Assembly (NCBI GenBank): GCA_018710885.1
Contig: DVJA01000023.1
Coordinates: 1-64,000 of the forward strand
Reading direction: 5' to 3'
DNA: 64,000 nucleotides
Source: Scatomorpha merdigallinarum
Lineage (GTDB): Bacteria; Bacillota; Clostridia; Oscillospirales; Oscillospiraceae
Shown here in pieces: positions 50,178 to 58,617 of the stretch. Position numbers and translations under genes: made by a program. Position 1 is the stretch's first letter; the number at the start of each line of letters is the position of its first letter. A model generated the notes under the pieces. It did no database searches, was not told where the DNA came from, and worked only from the letters and a program-made list of their open reading frames with translations.

Positions 50178-51191
50178 TCAGAAACTGTAGCGTCCGTAGA
50201 TGCCGATGAAGGAAACTATGGCGCAGACGAGGGACACTGAGAAGTAGAGCACGAAGAGCTGCTTTTCCGTCCACTTGTGTCCCGTCCAGCCGCCGAGCTC
50301 AAGGTGGTGGTGGAAGGGCGCCATTCGGAAGATGCGTTTGCCGTGGCTGAGCTTGTAGTATCCGACCTGGAGTATATCAGAGAGAGTCTCGATGATGTAC
50401 AGCAGGCCCAGAACTATCAGGATGAGCGGCATGTCATAGGCAAAAGCCATGGCCGCCACGGCACCGCCCAAAAACAGCGAGCCGGTGTCGCCCATAAACA
50501 CTTTAGCGGGGTTGAAGTTGTAGACCAGGAAGCCCAGGAGTCCACCGGCCAGGCCGCTCGCAAAGATGCCCAGAGAGAGGAACTGTTCGCCCCAGACATA
50601 GGTCACGACCGCAAAGAATATGCAGACCGGTATGCTCGTGCCGGCCGCGAGGCCGTCCACGCCGTCAGTGAGGTTCACGGAGTTCACCGTGCCGACGATG
50701 ACAAAGGCCGCGAAGATGAAGTAAAGCCACTCCGGTATGGGGACGATACTGTTCCAGAACGGGATGTACAGGTTCGTGGTTACGTAGCCGAACTGGCGCA
50801 TGAGCAGTATGAAGGCGAGCGCCGCGGCGAGTTGCAACAGGAACTTGGCCTTGGCCGAGAGGCCGAGGTTCTGCTTCTTCTTGAGCTTTTCGTAGTCGTC
50901 CAGGAAGCCTATGGCGCCGAAGATGAGGGCGAAGAGAAGGCAGAAGATGTGCCCATACTCACCCTTCATCATCGGCTCAAAGCCCACGGTGAGGCACACG
51001 ACCGCGACCGCGGCTATGAACATGAGCCCGCCCATGGTCGGAGTGCCGGACTTGTTCATGTGCCAGGTGGGTCCGTCCTCCCTTATAGCCTGCCCCGCCT
51101 TGACCTTTCTGAGCCACGGCACGAGGAATTTACCCACGCCGGAAGCTACAAAAAAGGCTATGGCAAAGGCGAGTATCAGTCGAATGGTCAT
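50178..51191 (-). CDS. mraY: Phospho-N-acetylmuramoyl-pentapeptide transferase
   Basis: 337 aa, about ten membrane helices. It transfers phospho-MurNAc-pentapeptide to undecaprenyl phosphate (lipid I). GTPTMGGLMF, NLTDGVDGLAAG and the FMGDTGSLFLGG and MAPFHHHLELGG loops contain the conserved Asp and His residues. The start overlaps the murE stop by 4 nt (ATGA). In most relatives murF separates murE and mraY; it is missing here. Confidence 0.97.
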   Translation of the reverse strand: MTIRLILAFAIAFFVASGVGKFLVPWLRKVKAGQAIREDGPTWHMNKSGTPTMGGLMFIAAVAVVCLTVGFEPMMKGEYGHIFCLLFALIFGAIGFLDDYEKLKKKQNLGLSAKAKFLLQLAAALAFILLMRQFGYVTTNLYIPFWNSIVPIPEWLYFIFAAFVIVGTVNSVNLTDGVDGLAAGTSIPVCIFFAVVTYVWGEQFLSLGIFASGLAGGLLGFLVYNFNPAKVFMGDTGSLFLGGAVAAMAFAYDMPLILIVLGLLYIIETLSDILQVGYYKLSHGKRIFRMAPFHHHLELGGWTGHKWTEKQLFVLYFSVSLVCAIVSFIGIYGRYSF

Positions 51192-52642
51192 CTGTCTTTC
51201 TTCCTTTTCTTGAGTATATCCGCGACTATCTCGCGCTCATCCATGTGGTGTTTTTCATGTCCGACTATCTGATAGTCCTCGTGTCCCTTTCCCGCAAGGA
51301 CTATTACGTCGCCGGGCTCATGGTGGGTTATGGCCCACTCTATGGCCTCTGGCCTGCTGGTTATGACTTCTCTCGGGGTGCTTGTGCCTTCCATGCCGGC
51401 GACTATGTCCGCGATTATGGCCTCGGGGTCCTCCGTGCGCGGGTTATCCGAAGTCACAACCACGAAGTCCGCGTTGTCCGCAGCTATGCGTCCCATGATG
51501 GGGCGCTTGGTCCGGTCACGGTCGCCGCCGCAGCCGAAGAGAGCTACAAGCCTGCCGCTTGTCACGCGGCGCATGGATTTCAAAACGTTCTCCAGCGCGT
51601 CCGGGGTGTGGGCGTAGTCGATGAGGATGGTGTAGTCGCCGTCGGTCGGCACTACCTCCACCCTGCCCTTCACGCCCTTGGCGCTGGCCAGGGAGTCGGC
51701 GCACTCGTGCAGGTCTATGCCCAGCTCGAGGCCGCAGCCTATGACTCCGAGGGCATTGTAAACCGAAAAGAGGCCCGGTATACCGAGCTTGACGCTCTCG
51801 CTCTCGCCCCTATACGCGGCTGTGAAGGCCACGCCGGAGCTCGTGAGCGCTATACCCTGCGCCGTGAGGTCCGCGCCCTCGCGTTCGGAGAAGGTCAGCG
51901 CCCTGCAGGGGCAGTGCTCGAGCATAAAGCCGCTCCACTCGTCGTCGAGGTTGATGACCGCCGCGTCGCACATGCCGAAGAGCAGGCTCTTGGCACGCGC
52001 GTACTCGGCCATGGTCTTGTGGAAGTCCAGGTGGTCCTGCGTGAGGTTCGTGAATATGCCCACGGCAAAGTGCAGCCCGGCCACGCGGTGGAGCACCAGA
52101 GAGTGGCTGGACACCTCCATAATCACGTGCGTACACCCGGCGTCAGCCATCTCGCGCAGGAGCTTTTGCAGCTCATAGCTCTCGGGCGTGGTGCGCTCGG
52201 TCGGCAGGAACTCGGAGCCTATCATGTTGCCGTTGGTGCCGATGAGGCCCACGGTTGCGCCCAACTTTTGCTCGAGGAGGTGCTTGACGAGGTAGGTTGT
52301 CGTCGTCTTGCCGTTCGTGCCGGTGACGCCGAGCATCACCATCTCGCCGCCCGGGTCACCGAAGAAATTCTTCGACGCTATGGCCAGCGCAAGCCGGCTG
52401 TCACGGACTATGACATACGGCATGTCAACGGCCGGCTTCTCCTCGCAGATAACGCACGCCGCGCCCTTCTCAGCGGCCTGCGGTATGTACCTGTGCCCGT
52501 CTGACTCAAAGCCGCGTATGGCCACAAAGGCCGATCCGGCGCTAACCTTGCGCGAGTCATAGGCTATGTCGGCTATCTCAAGCTCCCCGGGTGCGTGGGA
52601 TTCCAATATTTCCACGTCCCGGAGCAAATCACAAAGCTTCAC
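51188..52642 (-). CDS. murE: UDP-MurNAc-tripeptide synthetase (meso-DAP adding)
   Basis: 484 aa from GTG 52642, with GGAGG 7 nt upstream. Mur ligase with ATP loop GVTGTNGKTTTTYLV (about residues 105-119) and the DNPR motif (SDNPRTEDP, about 407), which selects meso-diaminopimelate over lysine. It shows the organism has DAP-type peptidoglycan. Confidence 0.96.
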   Translation of the reverse strand: MKLCDLLRDVEILESHAPGELEIADIAYDSRKVSAGSAFVAIRGFESDGHRYIPQAAEKGAACVICEEKPAVDMPYVIVRDSRLALAIASKNFFGDPGGEMVMLGVTGTNGKTTTTYLVKHLLEQKLGATVGLIGTNGNMIGSEFLPTERTTPESYELQKLLREMADAGCTHVIMEVSSHSLVLHRVAGLHFAVGIFTNLTQDHLDFHKTMAEYARAKSLLFGMCDAAVINLDDEWSGFMLEHCPCRALTFSEREGADLTAQGIALTSSGVAFTAAYRGESESVKLGIPGLFSVYNALGVIGCGLELGIDLHECADSLASAKGVKGRVEVVPTDGDYTILIDYAHTPDALENVLKSMRRVTSGRLVALFGCGGDRDRTKRPIMGRIAADNADFVVVTSDNPRTEDPEAIIADIVAGMEGTSTPREVITSRPEAIEWAITHHEPGDVIVLAGKGHEDYQIVGHEKHHMDEREIVADILKKRKKDR

Positions 52643-52663
52643 GGGGACACCTCCCAGTATCGT

Positions 52664-54988
52664 CTAGTATATTCCCAAAAGGTCTTCGTCGTTGTCGTAC
52701 AGCGTGACAGTCACCACAGTGCCGGCCGGAGCGGCCGTCCCGGCGTTCACGCTCTGCCCGGACACGAGCTGGCCCGAGGCGTCGGTAACCGAGCTGTCCG
52801 AGCTCACAAACATGCCCAACTGCGAGAGCGCCTGCCTGGCCTCGGCGTAGGTCATGCCCGTCAGGTTGGGCACGCTGCCGCCGCCGGAGGGGGATGCGTC
52901 TGCATAGAGCAGCACCTCACTGCCGGAGGCTATAACGCTGTTGGCCGCCGGGAGCTGGCTTGTCACCGTATTGCCGGAGCCGACTACCCTCCAGCTCAGG
53001 GAACTGTCTGAGAGCTTGGCGCGCGCTTCGTCGAGGCTCAGCCCGGTCACATCCGGCGCTGCCCGGTCCATGGCCATGAGCTCCGTGTCGGAGTACTCCG
53101 GCTCTATGCCCATATAGGGCAGTATGTCCGCGAGCATCTTGCCCACCACCGGAGCGGCCATCTGGCCGCCGGAGACGTAGATCCCGCTCTCGCTGCTCGG
53201 ATTGTCCAGCAGTACCAGCAAGGCTATCTGCGGATCGTCTGCCGGGGCGACGCCGAGGAAGGAGACTATGTACTCCTTGGTCCCGGCTATCTCCTGCGTG
53301 GTCTTCGTAGATGTGCCGGTCTTGCCGCCTATCCTGTACCCGGCCACGTAGGCGTTGCGGCCCGTGCCCTCGTTCGGGTCGCCGACGACCTGTTCGAGTA
53401 TGGCGCGGGCTTTGGCGCTCGTCTCCTCGCTTATCACCTGACGGACCGGCTCGCTCTCGTGCTCCTGGACTTGCCCGTCCAGGCCGGTCACGCTCTCCAC
53501 CAGGTAAGGCTGCATGAGATAGCCACCGTTTACGCAGGCGCTCACCGCCGTTATCAGTTGGATGGGCGTGATATTGAAGGTCTGGCCGAAGCTCGCCGCG
53601 GCGAGCTGGCTGAGGTTATCCGGGTTGGAGAACACATCCTCGCTCCACCAGATGCTGCCGCTCTCACCGCCGAGGTCTATGCCGGTCGTGCCGGTGAGCT
53701 GGACCGAGCTGTCCGAGCCGCGGTCGAAGAAGCCGAAGGCTTCGGCGTAGTCGTAGAACCTCTCGGCGCCCACGCGCAGTCCTATGTTCACGAAGGCCAC
53801 GTTGCAGGAGTGCTGCACGGCCTGGGTCAAGGTCTGCGAGCCATGCCCGCCGCTCTTCCAGCAGCGCACGGGCGTGTTGCGGCCCGGCACGCTCACGCTG
53901 CCGCCGCAGTAGAAGGTCGAGTCCAGATCCACAACGCCCTCTTCGAGCGCCATGGCCAGCGTGATTATCTTGAAGGTAGAGCCCGGCTCATAGGTGTCGG
54001 AGATGGCTTTGTTGCGCCACTGCAGCTGCTGCGCCGCGGCTATCATCTCCGAGCGCTCTTCGTCGCTCATGGCCGTGGCATCTATTTCAGCCATAGCCTC
54101 GTCGCTTATGGTCTGGTAGTCGTTGAGGTCAAAATTACCTAAAGACGCCATTGCCAGTATAGCACCCGTGTCAACCTCCATACAGATGGCCGCGGCCCCG
54201 TTTTGGATATCGTAGTCCTCAACTGCCTGCGCGAGGTGCTTTTCTACATAATACTGTATACCGGAGTCAATAGTCAACTCCACATCTTCACCCGGCACCG
54301 CATCGAAGTAATCTTCCCAGCTTGTATAGAGCATATCGGTGCCCGCAGCAGTAGTTGAGCGCATGATAAACCCGTTTGTGCCGGAGAGGGCTTTGTCGTA
54401 CTTGGCTTCGATGCCGCCGAGACCGGTGTTGTCCGTACCGACAAACCCTATCACGTGCGCGGCGAGGCTGCCGTTGGGGTAATACCGCTTGGTATCGGCC
54501 TCCAATTTTATGCCGTTGTAGCCGCCCGCCTGTTTGAACTGGCGCACGGCCTCGGCCGTGTCGGCCTCAACTTTACGCGCCACTACTTCGTACCACGAGC
54601 CGGTGTTCTGGGTCTTTTCATAGACGCTCTCATAGTCGAGCCCGAGTATTTCCGAGAGCCCGGCAGCAATCGCCCCGGCGTCCTCACCGTAAAGCTCGAT
54701 CTCAGCCGGGCTCAGATATATGGTGTCCACCCCTGCGCTCACGGCGAGCACTTCACCCTTGCGGTCGTATATGGTGCCGCGCGGCGCGCTGACCGTGGTC
54801 TCACGCACCTGCTGGGCTATGGCGCGCGCCTCGAGCTCGTCGTGGCGCACTATCTGCAAATAGTAGAGTCTCGCCGCAAGTACCACAAAAGCAGCGGCGC
54901 CGCACACCGAGAGCAGAAACAGTGTGCGGCGAAGCATCATTCTGTTGGGTGCGCCGGAGCGCTCCCTTCCTTTCGGAGACATGGCCAT
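52664..54988 (-). CDS. Class B penicillin-binding protein with PASTA domains (FtsI/SpoVD type)
   Basis: 774 aa. One N-terminal membrane helix (about 18-38), a PBP dimerisation domain, then the transpeptidase with EPGSTFKI (active Ser), HSCN (SxN) and GGKTGTST (KTG). Two PASTA domains fill about residues 645-774. Two adjacent PASTA domains resemble PBP2x; sporulation SpoVD is the alternative. It follows ftsL by 137 nt and precedes murE by 21 nt. It provides septal transpeptidation. Confidence 0.92.
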   Translation of the reverse strand: MAMSPKGRERSGAPNRMMLRRTLFLLSVCGAAAFVVLAARLYYLQIVRHDELEARAIAQQVRETTVSAPRGTIYDRKGEVLAVSAGVDTIYLSPAEIELYGEDAGAIAAGLSEILGLDYESVYEKTQNTGSWYEVVARKVEADTAEAVRQFKQAGGYNGIKLEADTKRYYPNGSLAAHVIGFVGTDNTGLGGIEAKYDKALSGTNGFIMRSTTAAGTDMLYTSWEDYFDAVPGEDVELTIDSGIQYYVEKHLAQAVEDYDIQNGAAAICMEVDTGAILAMASLGNFDLNDYQTISDEAMAEIDATAMSDEERSEMIAAAQQLQWRNKAISDTYEPGSTFKIITLAMALEEGVVDLDSTFYCGGSVSVPGRNTPVRCWKSGGHGSQTLTQAVQHSCNVAFVNIGLRVGAERFYDYAEAFGFFDRGSDSSVQLTGTTGIDLGGESGSIWWSEDVFSNPDNLSQLAAASFGQTFNITPIQLITAVSACVNGGYLMQPYLVESVTGLDGQVQEHESEPVRQVISEETSAKARAILEQVVGDPNEGTGRNAYVAGYRIGGKTGTSTKTTQEIAGTKEYIVSFLGVAPADDPQIALLVLLDNPSSESGIYVSGGQMAAPVVGKMLADILPYMGIEPEYSDTELMAMDRAAPDVTGLSLDEARAKLSDSSLSWRVVGSGNTVTSQLPAANSVIASGSEVLLYADASPSGGGSVPNLTGMTYAEARQALSQLGMFVSSDSSVTDASGQLVSGQSVNAGTAAPAGTVVTVTLYDNDEDLLGIY

Positions 54989-55125
54989 CGCGCCGCCCTC
55001 CCGTCACGGAAATTGCAGCCGGGGCGGCCTTCGCCGCCAGCCGCGCCCGTGCTGTGGTACAATCATACTGCAACGTCGGCGCGAAAATTCCGAAATCCGG
55101 GTGGACAGGCCGGCCTTCACCGGCT

Positions 55126-55446
55126 CTACGGCACCATACCCAACACATTTTTTGCGTAATCCTCTATCTCGGCGAGAGAGAACATGCTCTCATACTCTAT
55201 GGTCAACCTAGCATTCTCGTCAGCGAGCTCCGTTATCCGCTGTGCGAGTTCTTCACACTCATTGGCAGCGGCCGTCGCTCTCGAGTGTGCAAGCAGCAGC
55301 GCCACGCACAGGGCCGCGCATATAAGCAGCGACGCCACAATGAGCAGGGTTCCTGCGGATGAACGTGGGCGTCTGGGCGGGCTCACCTGTCTTGCGTGGG
55401 AATACGCCTCCGGGGCGGCGCACTGCCTGGCCGTGTCGTATCTCAT
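55126..55446 (-). CDS. ftsL: FtsL-like septum-formation protein
   Basis: 106 aa. A short basic N-terminus, one membrane helix (about 33-55) and a leucine-zipper-like coiled coil (about 58-90, CEELAQRITELADENARLTI) ending in NVLGMVP. ATG 55446 overlaps the rsmH stop (ATGA); the frame stays open further left only by running inside rsmH. FtsL has low sequence conservation, so the call rests on size, topology and position. Confidence 0.85.
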   Translation of the reverse strand: MRYDTARQCAAPEAYSHARQVSPPRRPRSSAGTLLIVASLLICAALCVALLLAHSRATAAANECEELAQRITELADENARLTIEYESMFSLAEIEDYAKNVLGMVP

Positions 55447-56372
55447 ACGCGCTCGGCCACACGCAGCTTGGCGCTTCGGGACCGGGGATTGAGCTCCAGC
55501 TCCTCCCCGCCGGCCGTAACCGGCTTGCGCGTCACGCTCTTGAGCGTCTGAACAAAGCCGCAGGTGCACACCGGGGCCTCGCGCGGACATGTGCATCCGT
55601 CCTCGCGCGCGTGTATGGCGTTCTTGACGATTCTGTCCTCAAGGGAGTGGAAACTTATGACGCAGAGCCTCCCGCCCGGCTTGAGCCTGTCGGGGGCCGA
55701 GTCCATGAGCGCATGCACGGCGTTGAGTTCATCGTTCACCGCGATGCGTATGGCTTGAAAGCTGCGCTTGGCCGGGTGCTGCTTTTCGCGCAGGGCCGAG
55801 GCCGGCATGGCGCTCTTTATGACTTCCACCAGCTCCAGCGTGGTCTCTATTTCCTTCTCGGCGCGTCGCTCGGCTATTTTGGCGGCTATGCGCTTTGCGT
55901 GCCTCTCTTCGCCGTAGTCGCGCAATATGCGCTCTATCTTCTCCTCGGGCCAACGGTTCACTATGAACCAGGCGTCTATGTTGTCGCTCGTGTCCATGCG
56001 CATATCCAGCGGGGCGTCGGTCATATAGGAGAAGCCGCGGTCTGCCTCGTCTAGTTGCGGCGAGCTCACGCCCAAGTCAAAGAGCATGCCGTCCACGGCC
56101 TGTATGCCCTGCTCGTCGAGTATGGCGTCCAGATCGCGGAAGTTGCCATGCACTATGGTCAGCTTGTCCGAATAGGGCGCAAGACGCTCACCCGCGCGCT
56201 TTATCGCCTCGGCGTCGCGGTCTATTGATATCAGCCGGCCGGTTGTAAGGCGCTGCAATATGGCCTCGGAGTGACCTCCCATGCCGAGCGTGCCATCGAC
56301 ATATACGCCGTCGGGCTTGATGTTCAAATACTTTATGCACTCGTCAAGGAGCACCGGAATGTGGCCGTTCAT
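55443..56372 (-). CDS. rsmH: 16S rRNA (cytosine-1402-N4)-methyltransferase RsmH (MraW)
   Basis: 309 aa. HIPVLLDECIKYLNIKPDGVYVDGTLGMGGHSEAIL holds the SAM-binding glycine motif; DGMLFDLGVSSPQLDEADRGFSY follows. The C-terminal half contains the cap domain and a Cys-rich HAREDGCTCPREAPVC. Adjacent to mraZ as in most Bacteria, start directly after the mraZ stop. Confidence 0.96.
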   Translation of the reverse strand: MNGHIPVLLDECIKYLNIKPDGVYVDGTLGMGGHSEAILQRLTTGRLISIDRDAEAIKRAGERLAPYSDKLTIVHGNFRDLDAILDEQGIQAVDGMLFDLGVSSPQLDEADRGFSYMTDAPLDMRMDTSDNIDAWFIVNRWPEEKIERILRDYGEERHAKRIAAKIAERRAEKEIETTLELVEVIKSAMPASALREKQHPAKRSFQAIRIAVNDELNAVHALMDSAPDRLKPGGRLCVISFHSLEDRIVKNAIHAREDGCTCPREAPVCTCGFVQTLKSVTRKPVTAGGEELELNPRSRSAKLRVAERV

Positions 56373-56788
56373 CAGAAATTAAGCTCCTTCATAATGGACG
56401 CGATGTATTCTGGCGTCGTCTCTCCGTCGTGTACCGGCCTCCACGTATCGCTGTCCCACAGCTCCGCGTGGTCGTCACAGCCGACGACGGTCACGTTCTT
56501 GGTAAGTCCGGCGAAATCGCGCAGGGCCTGGGGCAAAAGCGCCCTGCCCTGTGCATCCAGGTCGCACTTGGCAGCACAGGCGAAAAAAGGCCGCATCTTC
56601 TTGCGGTCAACATATGGCATGGAGCGCACCTTATCCACAAAGGCCTGCCAGCTCTCGGCACTGTAGGCCCAAAGGCATCGCTCGTCCGACACCGTGAGGT
56701 AAAACGTCTCCCCTAACTCATCGCGGAGCCTCGCGGGTATAAAAAGACGGCCCTTGGAGTCCAGTGAATGCTGATATTCGCCTGTCAA
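56372..56788 (-). CDS. mraZ: Transcriptional regulator MraZ
   Basis: 138 aa from TTG 56788 (GEYQHSLDSKGRLFIPARLRDELG at the N-terminus; AGGGGG 8 nt upstream). Two SpoVT/AbrB-like halves, the second beginning CDLDAQGRALLPQALRDFAGL, are typical. MraZ binds repeats upstream of its own operon; a matching triple repeat is present at 56852-56881. Confidence 0.95.
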   Translation of the reverse strand: MTGEYQHSLDSKGRLFIPARLRDELGETFYLTVSDERCLWAYSAESWQAFVDKVRSMPYVDRKKMRPFFACAAKCDLDAQGRALLPQALRDFAGLTKNVTVVGCDDHAELWDSDTWRPVHDGETTPEYIASIMKELNF

Positions 56789-56851
56789 CCGTGCCGCCCC
56801 CTTTTACATAATTTGCAAAGAGGCGCATCCGTTCGCTCCACTTAGAGGGAG

Positions 56852-56881
56852 TATTCAACACTTTCCACCACTTTGCCCCAC
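56852..56881 (-). promoter_or_regulatory. MraZ box, three 10-bp direct repeats
   Basis: On the minus strand three consecutive decamers GTGGGGCAAA, GTGGTGGAAA and GTGTTGAATA, spaced exactly 10 bp, lie just after the -10 box. This matches the known MraZ operator type (GTGGG-like repeats at one-turn spacing) and predicts feedback control of the division cluster. Confidence 0.85.
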
Positions 56882-56893
56882 CGAGGTGCTTCT

Positions 56894-56922
56894 ATTATAT
56901 TTATAGTCCGGTGAAATTGCAA
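56894..56922 (-). promoter_or_regulatory. Promoter of the division cluster
   Basis: On the minus strand TTGCAA (56917-56922), 17-nt spacer, TATAAT (56894-56899). The MraZ box starts 12 bp downstream. Confidence 0.85.
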
Positions 56923-57004
56923 GCTGTTTTTTCTTTAAATTTGCGCGCAATTTCGAGCAAATGTCTACGGCCGGCAAACAAAGTGACTTTTAGGCACAAA
57001 ATAA

Positions 57005-57030
57005 GGCGCCCACCGCGGACGGTGGACGCC
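57005..57030 (-). terminator. Terminator after the coiled-coil gene
   Basis: GGCGTCCACC/GGTGGGCGCC (one mismatch) with 6-nt loop, then TTATTTTG on the minus strand. It isolates the uvrC-coaD unit from the division cluster. Confidence 0.85.
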
Positions 57031-57071
57031 ATTATGTCAAGATGTAGAGGTTAAAAAAAGACAGAGGGAAT

Positions 57072-57587
57072 TTATTCCTCGCTCTCCTGCACCGGCTGGG
57101 CAGTACGGGCGGCGTGGAGGGCTTCGCTTACCCCGGCAGTGCCGCGGAAACGGGCCCTGGAAGTGTGTATTTCAGCGAGCGCAGTGTTGACTGACTCCTC
57201 GGCGCGGCGCAGCGCGTCGTCTATGAATTCCATCGCAGCCTGACGAAGCGCATCTGAACGCGCGGTAGCCGTGCTCTCGAGTTCGGCGGCCTTGGCGCGG
57301 GCCACACGCACAACTTCCTGCTCGTCTATCATGGTCCTGGCCTTCTCCTCAGCAGCGCGGCGAATACTCTCGGCCTCGCGCTTGGCGTTGCCTATAAACT
57401 CGTCGCGGGCAGAAACCAGGCGTTTCGCCTCTGCGAGCTCCGCAGGGATGCGGGACTTTATCTCCTCAATCATGCTGAGGACCTTCTCGCGCTCGACTAT
57501 GCACTTATCGTTGCCCAGGGGCACACCCCATGCCTCGCTGACCATGGAATACAGGGTGTCAATGAGCTCCATGACTTCGTTATCCAT
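57072..57587 (-). CDS. Coiled-coil protein of unknown function downstream of coaD
   Basis: 171 aa, almost wholly helical; residues about 40-150 are rich in Ala/Glu/Arg heptads, resembling the stalk-type chain of ATP synthase subunit b/E and DivIVA-like proteins. No membrane segment or catalytic motif. It overlaps the coaD stop by 8 nt. Homologous coiled-coil genes commonly follow coaD in clostridia; a cell-division scaffold role is an open possibility. Confidence 0.75.
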   Translation of the reverse strand: MDNEVMELIDTLYSMVSEAWGVPLGNDKCIVEREKVLSMIEEIKSRIPAELAEAKRLVSARDEFIGNAKREAESIRRAAEEKARTMIDEQEVVRVARAKAAELESTATARSDALRQAAMEFIDDALRRAEESVNTALAEIHTSRARFRGTAGVSEALHAARTAQPVQESEE

Positions 57588-58077
57588 TGCGCTTTCCTCC
57601 CTGCGCTCTAGCTATGACATCATCTATAATCTCTCTCGGCACAAACTTCGAGAGATCTGCCCCAAACCCTGCGAGGTCACGCACCGCCGAAGAGCTCAGG
57701 AAGGTATACTTCTCGCTCGCGGTCAGGAACATTGTCTCCAGGTTCGGGTTTATCATCTTGTTTACCTGCGCCATCTGAAACTCGTACTCAAAGTCCGTGG
57801 TGGCTCTCAGGCCTTTGACAATTATGGCGTGGTCAAAACGCTTGGCATACTCGGCCAGCAGTCCCGAATAGGTGTCAACCTCGACATTATGCAGAGGCTT
57901 CACTACACGCCTTACCATTTTCACACGTTCATCTATACTGAACATCGGCGACTTCTTCGTCGGATTGTACATCACCAGCACCACAACCCTGTCAAAAAGA
58001 CGTGCGGTGCGGCGCAGGATATTCAGGTGTCCGAGAGTTATCGGGTCAAAGCTGCCCGGGCAGATTGCAATACTCAT
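57580..58077 (-). CDS. coaD: Phosphopantetheine adenylyltransferase
   Basis: 165 aa, full length. Penultimate step of coenzyme A synthesis. GSFDPITLGHLNILRRT carries the nucleotidyltransferase T/HxGH motif; VKGLRATTDFEYEFQMAQVN and the C-terminal SSSAVRDLAGFGADLSKFVP are family signatures. It begins 3 nt after the rsmD stop. Confidence 0.97.
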   Translation of the reverse strand: MSIAICPGSFDPITLGHLNILRRTARLFDRVVVLVMYNPTKKSPMFSIDERVKMVRRVVKPLHNVEVDTYSGLLAEYAKRFDHAIIVKGLRATTDFEYEFQMAQVNKMINPNLETMFLTASEKYTFLSSSAVRDLAGFGADLSKFVPREIIDDVIARAQGGKRNG

Positions 58078-58080
58078 ATG

Positions 58081-58617
58081 TCAGTTGTCCTTCTTGTAGA
58101 CTGTCAGGCAGACTTTGCCGTAGCGTCTGGAGAGGGTTTTGCGGTAGGGCGCTGAGAGTTCCGGCATTGACTTTTCCCGTCTGCTTTCGCAGACAATTAT
58201 ACCACCGTCATTCAATATGTCAACATTTTGTATCACTTCCAGCGCTTTTTCCAGCAAATCCGAATCATAGGGGGGATCGAGAAATATGAGGTCGAATTTC
58301 CCGCCCTGGCGCAGGAAGCCTATGGAGTCTGCCTGCTCAACGCGGCCGCGCAGCGCGCAGCGTTCGAGATTGGTACGCACAAGCTTGACGCTCTTCGCGC
58401 TCTCGTCTACGAACACGCACTCCGCAGCTCCGCGCGAGAGCGCCTCTATACCAAGCTGGCCTGTACCCGCGAAGAGGTCAAGTACCCGCCGTCCCTCTAT
58501 GTCGAACTGGACTATATTGAACATGGCCTCCTTGACCATGTCTGTCGTCGGCCTGACTGCCATGCCGTCCGGCTCCAGGAGCTTTCGGCCCCTGGCTGTG
58601 CCTGTAATTACTCTCAT
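58081..58617 (-). CDS. rsmD: 16S rRNA (guanine-966-N2)-methyltransferase RsmD
   Basis: 178 aa. VITGTARGRKLLEPDG at the N-terminus, VLDLFAGTGQLGIEALSRGA as SAM site and DLIFLDPPYDS as the catalytic N6/N2-type motif. Start overlaps the uvrC stop (ATGA). The rsmD-coaD pair is widely conserved. Confidence 0.96.
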   Translation of the reverse strand: MRVITGTARGRKLLEPDGMAVRPTTDMVKEAMFNIVQFDIEGRRVLDLFAGTGQLGIEALSRGAAECVFVDESAKSVKLVRTNLERCALRGRVEQADSIGFLRQGGKFDLIFLDPPYDSDLLEKALEVIQNVDILNDGGIIVCESRREKSMPELSAPYRKTLSRRYGKVCLTVYKKDN

